From an uncultured Bacteroidota bacterium (GTDB lineage Bacteria; Bacteroidota; Rhodothermia; Rhodothermales; Salinibacteraceae): a stretch of DNA of 60,828 nucleotides. How positions within the stretch are numbered: position 1 is the stretch's first letter; every line of letters starts with the position of its first letter. The DNA lies in the NCBI GenBank assembly GCA_913056185.1, contig CAJXLV010000018.1, positions 1-60,828 of the forward strand. Direction: 5' to 3'. Of this stretch, positions 54,727-60,828 are shown piece after piece. The position numbers and the translations under genes were made by a program. A model generated the notes under the pieces. The model was not told the origin of the DNA. It made no database searches and saw only the letters and a program-made list of their open reading frames with translations.

Positions 54727-56424
54727 ATGGGTGACGAAGCGGAAACCGTATCGGCGGAGGCAGCGTCCGCGTCGGGCGCGGAGGGGGAGAGTGCGGCGGG
54801 GTCGGTGGCGGGCGGCATCTTTCTGAGTCGGATCTTCGGGCTGCTGCGGGAGCGGGCGGTGGCTTATTTCTTTGGGGTGGGGGCCCACGCGGACGTGCTG
54901 CAGGTGGCGTTTAAGTCGCCCAATCTGCTGCAGAACCTGCTGGGGGAGGGCACGATCTCGGCGGCCTTTATCCCCATCTACAGCCGCCTGATCGAGGAGG
55001 AGCGGCCCGAGGCCGCGGGGCGGTTTGCCGGGGCGGTTTTCGGACTCCTGCTCGCCGCGGCGGGGGGCGTGGCGCTGCTCGGGGTCGTCTTCGCGGAGCC
55101 CATCGTGACGGTGCTGGCACCCGGGTTTTTGGACGACGCGGCGCGAGTGGCCGCCGGAGAGCTGCCGTTCAATCGGTTCGACCTGGCGGTGCGGGCCGTG
55201 CGCATCATCTTCCCCATGGCCGGGGTGCTGGTTCTCTCTGCCTGGGCGTTAGGCGTGCTTAACAGCCACCGGCAGTTCTTCGTCCCTTATGTGGCGCCGG
55301 TGCTGTGGAACGCGGCCATCATTGCGACCCTCTTCGGGGGCGGGTACGTGCTGGCGGGCACGCCGGGGGCACCCGAAGCCCTGTCGAGCGACGGGCTCAC
55401 GCAGCTGCTCCTGGTTGCCTGTGTGGGCGCCTTCGGGGGCGGGCTGCTGCAGTTTGGGGTGCAGGTGCCGTTCGTGGTGCGGCAGATGGAGAGGTTTCAG
55501 TTCTCGCTGTCGACGCGCGTGGAGGGGGTGCGCGAGGCGCTGAGTGCGTTCGGGCCGGTAGTGGCGAGCCGGGGGGTGGCGCAGCTGTCGGCGTACCTCG
55601 ATCTGTTTCTGGCGTCGTGGCTGGCGGTGGGGGCGCTCAGCGCGCTTCGCTATGCCCAGCTGCTCTACATGCTGCCCATCAGCCTCTTCGGCATGTCGGT
55701 GGCGGCGTCGGAGTTGCCGGAGCTGTCGCGATTGACGGAGGAGAAGGTGGCGTCGTTCACGGCGCGGCTCCGTCGCTCGCTGCGGCAGATTGCGTTTCTT
55801 ACGGTGCCGACCGTCGTGGGCTACCTCGCGTTCGGCGTGTTGCTGGTGGGGGCGCTCTTCCGGACGGGCCAGTTCCAGGCGGCGAGCACGTGGCTCGTCA
55901 CAATCGTACTCGGCGGCTACAGCCTCGGCATCCTGGCGACCACGATGTCGCGCCTCCTCCAGAATGCGTTTTACGCGATTGGGGACACGAAGACGCCCGC
56001 CTGGGTCGCCGTCCTGCGCGTCACGGTGTCGACCATTGTGGCCGTGCCGGCCATGTTTTGGCTCGACACGGTTGTGCTCGAACGGGTTGTGGGGCCGCTG
56101 CCGGGCGACGCGCTCTTCCTCGGCGCGCTTGGCCTCAGCCTGGGGGCGACGGTGGGGGCGTGGGTGGAGGTGGCGGCGCTGCGGTCTGGGCTCCAGGGGC
56201 CGCTCCCCGGCGCTCGGATTCCGTGGACACGAGTGGTTTCGATGACAGGGTTAGCACTCGTTGCCCTCGTCCCGGCGGCGGGCGTGTGGTGGATCCTGCC
56301 GGAGTGGCCCCTGCTTCTCCGCGCGCCGGTGGTCGTCGGGGCCTACGCGGCCGTCTATCTGGGGGCGGCGTGGGGGCTCGGGTTCGACGAGATTGAGGCG
56401 TGGACGCAGCGGTTCTTCGGGTAG
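54727..56424 (+). CDS. murJ: Lipid II flippase MurJ
   Basis: The 565-aa protein from ATG 54727 (MGDEAETVSAEA) opens with an acidic 30-residue tail before TM1. The MurJ core is clear: SRIFGLLRERAVAYFFGVGAHADVLQVAFKSPNLLQNLLGEGTISAAFIPIY, written here as family hallmark segments, then about 14 hydrophobic helices. TISAAFIPIYSRL and LPISLFGMSVAASELPELSRL are diagnostic of the MviN/MurJ group. It exports lipid-linked peptidoglycan precursor. The ATG was chosen over an upstream GTG at 54703. Confidence 0.92.
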   Translation: MGDEAETVSAEAASASGAEGESAAGSVAGGIFLSRIFGLLRERAVAYFFGVGAHADVLQVAFKSPNLLQNLLGEGTISAAFIPIYSRLIEEERPEAAGRFAGAVFGLLLAAAGGVALLGVVFAEPIVTVLAPGFLDDAARVAAGELPFNRFDLAVRAVRIIFPMAGVLVLSAWALGVLNSHRQFFVPYVAPVLWNAAIIATLFGGGYVLAGTPGAPEALSSDGLTQLLLVACVGAFGGGLLQFGVQVPFVVRQMERFQFSLSTRVEGVREALSAFGPVVASRGVAQLSAYLDLFLASWLAVGALSALRYAQLLYMLPISLFGMSVAASELPELSRLTEEKVASFTARLRRSLRQIAFLTVPTVVGYLAFGVLLVGALFRTGQFQAASTWLVTIVLGGYSLGILATTMSRLLQNAFYAIGDTKTPAWVAVLRVTVSTIVAVPAMFWLDTVVLERVVGPLPGDALFLGALGLSLGATVGAWVEVAALRSGLQGPLPGARIPWTRVVSMTGLALVALVPAAGVWWILPEWPLLLRAPVVVGAYAAVYLGAAWGLGFDEIEAWTQRFFG

Positions 56425-56555
56425 TGGCGGGGGGAGAGGGGCGTGGGAAATGAGGATGAGGTTGAACCATGGGCATGGGGGTACCAGTAGCATCTTGCCC
56501 AGTACCAATCAGGCACGATGTGTCCGGCTCGTCTTGATCAGCTCCCTACGTGCTA

Positions 56556-57122
56556 ATGGCCGATTCAGAGGTTGACCTCACGCCCGGCACCTTCCTCATC
56601 TCGGCCCCGATGATGCAGGACCCCAACTTTCGGCGCTCTGTAGTGCTGCTGTGCGAGCACAACGATCGGGAGGGCACCTTCGGGCTCATTCTTAATCGCG
56701 AACTGGACGTGCACCTCGGCGACGTGCTCGACGACTACGTCACCTACGACCCGCCGCTCTACATGGGCGGGCCCGTGCAGCGCGAAACGCTCCACGTCCT
56801 CCACACGCGTCCCAACGAGATTCCCGGGGGCGTGCCCCTGGGCAACGATGTAACGTGGGGCGGAAACTTTGAGGTCGTTCAGCAGGTGGTGAAAGGGGGC
56901 GACGCGGCCTCCGACAATCTGCGCTTCTTCCTCGGGTATGCCGGGTGGGGGCCCGGGCAGCTTCGCGCTGAGCTGGGAGAGGAGGCGTGGATCCCAGCAC
57001 CCGGCGCCGCCGACCTTGTGTTCGAGACGCATCCCGAACAGCTCTGGCGCACCATCCTGCGGCGCATGGGGGGCGAGTATGCGTTCCTGGCCAACTTTCC
57101 GGACGACCCGCGGATGAATTAA
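56556..57122 (+). CDS. YqgE/AlgH-family protein
   Basis: The 188-aa protein is read from ATG 56556 ([16 protein letters not shown]); a GTG six bases upstream is possible. All DUF179 landmarks are visible: [65 protein letters not shown] [30 protein letters not shown] and a final [10 protein letters not shown]. The family has no settled function (the AlgH name comes from alginate regulation in Pseudomonas). Cytoplasmic, single gene. Confidence 0.93.
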   Translation: MADSEVDLTPGTFLISAPMMQDPNFRRSVVLLCEHNDREGTFGLILNRELDVHLGDVLDDYVTYDPPLYMGGPVQRETLHVLHTRPNEIPGGVPLGNDVTWGGNFEVVQQVVKGGDAASDNLRFFLGYAGWGPGQLRAELGEEAWIPAPGAADLVFETHPEQLWRTILRRMGGEYAFLANFPDDPRMN

Positions 57123-57253
57123 ACGTCCTGTAGGAGGGGAGACGGAATGAATCGGCTCTTGATGATGAAGAGGAGCACCGGACGGAATCCTCCCTTCCGC
57201 AGCGCGTATGCATTCCCTGATTCTTTCCCTCTTTCTCCTTTCCTCTTCTCCTC

Positions 57254-57973
57254 ATGCCTGGCACGCCCGAAAACACCAAGACAGACGGCGAACGGGAGTT
57301 TGACTTCTGGGAAAGCCTCTACCTCCCGGAGCTCTTCAAGGGACTCGGCTACTCGTTCGGCCGCATGGCCAACGAGCCGACCTACACCTTCGAGTACCCC
57401 GAAGAACAGTGGTACCCGCCCGATAGCTACCGGGGACGCCCCGTACTGGTGGAAGAAGAGGGGCGACCGCGGTGCGTCTCGTGCAACTTGTGTGCCCGCG
57501 CCTGTCCCCCCTTGGCCATCTCCATGCAGTCCAAAGAGGTGGACAATGTGAAAGAGCGGGAGCCGGACTGGTTCGAGATCGACATGCTCCGCTGCATCTA
57601 CTGTGGGTTCTGCGAGGAAGTTTGCCCGGAGGAGGCCATCGTGATGTCGAAGGAGTACGATCTCACGTTTCAGAGCCGCGACGAAGCGGTGTTCGACCTG
57701 GAGGACCTGCTCCGCCCCACCGAGCAGCTGGAGGATCGGCTCGAATACCTGGACCAGTACAAGAATCAGCAGTTCGGGCAGCAGTGGGACTTTAAGGAGG
57801 AGAACAACCTCCACAGTGTGAAGGACCAGCACTTCCTGGACTGGCTGGCCGAGGAAGGCATGGATGCGCTCGACACCACCCATCAGCGCGAGGAGCGCAT
57901 GGCCACGGAGGGCGACCAGGACTGGGGCGCTGAGCGACAAGGCCCCCCTCAGACCGAGCACGCGGCTGAGTAG
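57254..57973 (+). CDS. nuoI: NADH-quinone oxidoreductase subunit I (NuoI-type)
   Basis: The 239-aa protein from ATG 57254 carries two [4Fe-4S] motifs, CVSCNLCARACP and CIYCGFCEEVCPEEAI, in the NuoI arrangement with LYLPELFKGLGYSFGR before and a MSKEYDLTFQSRDEAVFD tail after. The C-terminal extension beyond residue 150 is long and acidic. It would hold clusters N6a/N6b of complex I. The other nuo genes are not adjacent: neighbours are yqgE and a DinB-like gene, so the subunit is encoded apart from the rest. Confidence 0.88.
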   Translation: MPGTPENTKTDGEREFDFWESLYLPELFKGLGYSFGRMANEPTYTFEYPEEQWYPPDSYRGRPVLVEEEGRPRCVSCNLCARACPPLAISMQSKEVDNVKEREPDWFEIDMLRCIYCGFCEEVCPEEAIVMSKEYDLTFQSRDEAVFDLEDLLRPTEQLEDRLEYLDQYKNQQFGQQWDFKEENNLHSVKDQHFLDWLAEEGMDALDTTHQREERMATEGDQDWGAERQGPPQTEHAAE

Positions 57974-58052
57974 GGAAGACGGGCCGCCCCCACGGAGGCA
58001 GGAAACGGCTTCCCCTCACGCATCCATCCCTCCACAGGCTCTCTCCCCAGTC

Positions 58053-58604
58053 ATGCCCGACACGATTGACATCGCCGACGCAAAGGCGGACGACCCGGAG
58101 GCCCTCCGCGACGCTCTCGTGGAGCAGTTTGCCCACCTCGCCGATGAGGTGACGGCCCTCCGGACAGTCGTCGATGGCCTCCCGGACGCCATCCTGGAGG
58201 GCCGTCCTGAGGAAGGCGCGCTCTCCATGAAAGAGCTCTACGGCGCCATCGCACGGCTTGATGCGGAGGTGCGTCCGGCGCAGATTGACCGCCTCCTCCA
58301 GGAGGACACCCCCGCCCTGTCGCCCGTAGACGTCGAGGCAGACGTCTTTGAAGACGGCTGGAACGAGCAGCCCATGGCAGCCATCCTTGACCAGGTAAAG
58401 GCGGCCCGCCGCGCCCTCGCCGAGCACCTGCGTGCCCTTCCGCTGGGGGCATGGCACCGCACCGCCACGCTGCAGGACGAGACGGTCAGCCTGTTCGCGC
58501 TGGTCTACCGCATGACCCAGGACGACTTTCATCGCTTGCGCGACCTCGGGTATCGTCTGCACGGCGCGCACCTCTCGGATCGCGACGAGCCGCTGCCCAC
58601 GTAG
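58053..58604 (+). CDS. DinB/DUF664-like four-helix protein
   Basis: The 183-aa protein from ATG 58053 (MPDTIDIADAKADD) is helical. LVEQFAHLADEVTALRTVVDGLP, then EEGALSMKELYGAIARLDAEVRP, resembles the DinB start where a helix pair packs after a conserved SLKE/SMKE turn; later helices are MAAILDQVKAARRALAEHL and ALVYRMTQDDFHRLRDLG. The classic three-His metal site is not complete, so function is uncertain. Placed between nuoI and holA on the same strand. Confidence 0.55.
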   Translation: MPDTIDIADAKADDPEALRDALVEQFAHLADEVTALRTVVDGLPDAILEGRPEEGALSMKELYGAIARLDAEVRPAQIDRLLQEDTPALSPVDVEADVFEDGWNEQPMAAILDQVKAARRALAEHLRALPLGAWHRTATLQDETVSLFALVYRMTQDDFHRLRDLGYRLHGAHLSDRDEPLPT

Positions 58605-58664
58605 CCCCGCGGAGGCGGCGTGGTCTCTGCCTGCCTGCTCTCGCTTCCCCACCGCCCAGTGCCC

Positions 58665-59729
58665 ATGGCGAAAGACACCGGCCCCTCGTACGACGACTTG
58701 GCGACTGCCTTTCGCCACCAGAATTTTGACCCCCTCTACTTTTTCTTCGGGGAGGAATCGTTCCCGATTGACAAGCTGCAAGCGCTGCTGATTGAGAACG
58801 CGCTGCCGGCGCATCAGCACGATTTCAACCTCGATGTGGTGTACGGCTCGGACACGGAGGCCTCCGCGGTACTGGGGGTGTGCCGAGGCTTTCCCGCAGG
58901 GGCTCCGCATCGGGTGGTGGTGGTGCGTGAGTTTGAGAAGCTGGAGAACAACCGCCAGTTCAAAAGCTACGCGTCGAAGCCCAATCCCAATGCTGTAGTG
59001 CTCCTGGCGTGTACCACCAAGCCCAATCTGTCTGCCCACCCGTACCGCGCCCTCAAGAAGCACGCCACCTGGTCGCAGTTCGATTCGCCCTACGACAATG
59101 AGATGCCGGGGTGGATCCAGAAGCACGTGCAGGCCTGCGGGTACGAGATTGAGCCGCGGGCCGTGCAAATGCTGGCCGACTACGTGGGCACCGATTTGCA
59201 GCGGGCCGCCAGCGAGATCGAAAAGCTTACCACGTTTGCGGGAGAGCGTACGCGCCTCACGGCCGACGATGTGCTTTCTGCGAGTGGTCAGACTCGGGCG
59301 TTCAATGTCTTCGAGCTGCAGGCTGCGCTCGGGGAGGGACGCCACGCCGACGCCCAGCGCATTGCCGATCGTATTCTTCAGCAGGCCAACAATCCCACGA
59401 GTGAGGCCATCATGATGGTGGCCGTGCTCAACGGCTACTTCGACAAGCTGTGGAAGCTGCAGACGCCGGGCGCGCTGCGCAAAAACAAGTACGATCTGGC
59501 CGGATACATCGGCGTGAGTCCCTACTTCGTGCAGGAGTACAAGCAAGCGGCGCAGCGCTACAACAAATCCGCCATCGGCGAGGCGTATTCCGCATTGCTC
59601 GCTGCCGACTACGAGTTGAAAGGCGGGGCGCCGCGGGAGGCGTCCGTGGTCGTCACGCTTCTCCTGCGTCGGCTCTTGCCCCCACACGCACGGCCTGCGT
59701 CCGTCCCGGGCGGCCCCTCGCGGGCATGA
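58665..59729 (+). CDS. holA: DNA polymerase III delta subunit
   Basis: The 354-aa protein from ATG 58665 shows HolA features: LYFFFGEESFPIDKLQALLI at the N-terminus in place of Walker A, VVVVREFEKLENNRQFKSY, NAVVLLACTTKPN, QMLADYVGTDLQRAASEIEKLTTFAG, NVFELQAALGEGRHADAQRIADRIL and a C-terminal collar helix set. It opens the sliding clamp as part of the clamp loader. The last 20 residues are low-complexity. Confidence 0.9.
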   Translation: MAKDTGPSYDDLATAFRHQNFDPLYFFFGEESFPIDKLQALLIENALPAHQHDFNLDVVYGSDTEASAVLGVCRGFPAGAPHRVVVVREFEKLENNRQFKSYASKPNPNAVVLLACTTKPNLSAHPYRALKKHATWSQFDSPYDNEMPGWIQKHVQACGYEIEPRAVQMLADYVGTDLQRAASEIEKLTTFAGERTRLTADDVLSASGQTRAFNVFELQAALGEGRHADAQRIADRILQQANNPTSEAIMMVAVLNGYFDKLWKLQTPGALRKNKYDLAGYIGVSPYFVQEYKQAAQRYNKSAIGEAYSALLAADYELKGGAPREASVVVTLLLRRLLPPHARPASVPGGPSRA

Positions 59730-59909
59730 GCGCGTGCGCAGCGCTGCGCAGAAGGGCGCGGCACAGAAACAAGGGGCGGGGCACCGAATACGTGTGACCG
59801 ACAGGTTGTGCCCCGTTCTCCCCTGAATGCCTGCAGGGCCCGGGCACACGCCTGCCGACGATAGGTAACGGACGAATGATGCAGACTCACACCCGCCTCA
59901 CGTCGCCCT

Positions 59910-60524
59910 ATGCAGACGCCTGATCGACCCTCCGATGGCAACGCGTTCGATGGAGGGGCCCGCTACGAATGGCTCGACGAATGGCTCTGCGAGTACGTCG
60001 ACGGCACCATGGACCCCTCGCTGGAGACGGTTTTCGAACAGTACGTGGAGGCGGATCCGGAACTGAAGGCTCACGTGCAGCGCCTGCAGCAAACCCGAGA
60101 ATTGCTCCGGGGGTGCGACGCGTCGGATGCTTCCCACGTCTCCACCTCTCCGGACCGGCCCGATGTGGAGGAGGATCTCTTTGGCGCGTCTACGCCCCTT
60201 CCTGGAGGCCTACCGGCCGACGCTGACGGGCCCGTCGGCGCAGGGGCCGGCCTGGTTTCTTCCATCGCCGTGGCTCTGGTCGTGGGCTTTCTGGCGGGGT
60301 CTTTCTTCGTGGACCCGACCCGCCGCGCCCCGGCCCCTGATTCGGTACACGCCTCCGCGCCCTCTCCGGCTCGCTCGGAAGCGCCCCCGCGCCGCCCGGT
60401 CCGCTCGCGAGAGACACAGTCTTCGGCAGAGGCTGCTGCCCCGCCCCTTGTGCTGCGCCCCGCCACGGCCCCGGTTCCCGACACCACCCCGCCGCACCCG
60501 GTTGTCACGGCCGGGGAGCGCTGA
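59910..60524 (+). CDS. Anti-sigma factor-like membrane protein
   Basis: The 204-aa protein from ATG 59910 begins with a zf-HC2-like helical domain (WLDEWLCEYVDGTMDPSLETVFEQYVEADPELKAHVQRLQQTREL in family layout), but without the HxxxCxxC zinc ligands. One membrane helix (GLVSSIAVALVVGFLAGSFFV, about residues 115-135) separates it from a Pro/Ala-rich periplasmic tail. This is the plan of anti-sigma factors with a sensory tail. No ECF sigma gene is in the window, so the partner is unknown. Confidence 0.6.
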   Translation: MQTPDRPSDGNAFDGGARYEWLDEWLCEYVDGTMDPSLETVFEQYVEADPELKAHVQRLQQTRELLRGCDASDASHVSTSPDRPDVEEDLFGASTPLPGGLPADADGPVGAGAGLVSSIAVALVVGFLAGSFFVDPTRRAPAPDSVHASAPSPARSEAPPRRPVRSRETQSSAEAAAPPLVLRPATAPVPDTTPPHPVVTAGER

Positions 60525-60614
60525 CGGCTCGCTCGCGGCGCAGGTTCGTCCAGACTTGACGGACGCGCCGAACACGCCCCCCGGCGTGCCGTATTACTCC
60601 TTCCATGTAGACAT

Positions 60615-60691
60615 GGGCTCTTAGCTCAGCGGTTTAGAGCGCTCGCCTCACACGCGAGAGGTCCCTGGTTCAAATCCAGGAGGGCCCACCA
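60615..60691 (+). tRNA. tRNA-Val (anticodon CAC)
   Basis: A full cloverleaf can be drawn: acceptor GGGCTCT with AGGGCCC (one G-T pair), D arm GCTC/GAGC, anticodon stem CTCGC/GCGAG around CTCACAC (anticodon CAC), T arm CCTGG/CCAGG with TTCAAAT. Discriminator A is followed by an encoded CCA (60689-60691). Reads GTG codons. Confidence 0.97.
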
Positions 60692-60750
60692 CTCTCGTCC
60701 CCGATGCCCTCGCCCCGCGGCAACCTTCTGCACGGCTGTTGTTCTTGATG

Positions 60751-60791
60751 CCCCGCGTCGCCTTCGGGCGGAGCGGGGATCTTCTGTTTTT
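60751..60791 (+). terminator. Intrinsic terminator downstream of tRNA-Val
   Basis: CCCCGC (60751-60756) and CGCC (60759-60762) pair with GGCG (60767-60770) and GCGGGG (60773-60778) around a TTCG loop; ATCTTCTGTTTTT follows. Placed 60 bp after the tRNA. Confidence 0.8.
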
Positions 60792-60828
60792 CACGCCAGC
60801 GGCTCCTCGAGAGGGGCTCCGGCAAAGA

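Noticed and set aside
59735..59750. 16-bp palindrome TGCGCAGC/GCTGCGCA downstream of holA
   Set aside because: Perfect but composed of simple GC words and without a T-run, so it cannot be called a terminator or operator with confidence.

Overview
The window comes from a high-GC, aerobic, salt-in halophile, most likely Salinibacter or a close Rhodothermota/Bacteroidota relative. The evidence is the strongly acidic (D/E-rich) predicted proteins and families typical of that lineage: a DksA-like protein without its zinc cysteines downstream of a type-2-like ileS, MetX/MetY under a SAM-I riboswitch, and AP2-like and four-helix-bundle proteins. Most start codons lack a purine-rich Shine-Dalgarno and follow a C/T-rich leader. 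The organism assignment is inference; no 16S rRNA gene is present.

Layout. 1-6.2 kb: the edge of an IS200/IS605-like element, a secreted zinc metalloprotease, and uvrA carrying a perfect 22-bp palindrome inside its coding sequence. 6.6-11.8 kb: a PQQ-type sugar dehydrogenase lipoprotein and a minus-strand surface-glycan set (two methyltransferases, a polysaccharide deacetylase, a GT2 glycosyltransferase). 12.4-28.2 kb: mainly plus-strand housekeeping genes (flavin reductase-like, M20 peptidase, P-loop protein, ileS, DksA-like, ruvA, PRPP synthetase, dCTP deaminase/dUTPase-like, Fpg-like, DUF72, zapE, typA) with a minus-strand PAS protein among them. 28.2-31.7 kb: AP2-like protein, class-II DnaJ, biotin carboxylase. 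31.8-39.1 kb: a minus-strand tetR-outer membrane factor-adaptor-RND pump operon, interrupted by a four-helix-bundle gene between inverted repeats. 39.4-42.8 kb: a cyclophilin, then SAM-I riboswitch, terminator, metY and metX. 43.0-48.1 kb: minus-strand gltA and sdhCDAB. 48.9-60.5 kb: plus-strand RNase G/E, a MBL hydrolase, aroQ, murJ, yqgE, an orphan nuoI, holA and an anti-sigma-like protein, plus one minus-strand outer-membrane barrel gene. The window closes with tRNA-Val(CAC) and a terminator.

How genes work together. MetX makes O-acetylhomoserine and MetY sulfhydrylates it, under SAM feedback through the riboswitch. Citrate synthase and all four succinate dehydrogenase subunits form one same-strand TCA block. 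The TetR protein probably controls its own tripartite efflux operon through two AACC-N4-GGTT sites. UvrA, RuvA, Fpg-like, dCTP deaminase-like and HolA are repair, replication or nucleotide-pool functions scattered along the window.

The strongest unexplained structure is a set of three IS200/IS605-like right ends (hairpin, then G/A-rich spacer, then TCAA). Each overlaps the TGA stop codon of the neighbouring gene in the same way (at 148, 31797 and 42750). A second theme is loss of zinc-binding cysteines in four nucleic-acid proteins (UvrA, DksA-like, Fpg-like, RNase G/E); in RNase G/E a charged coiled coil lies where the Zn-link would be.
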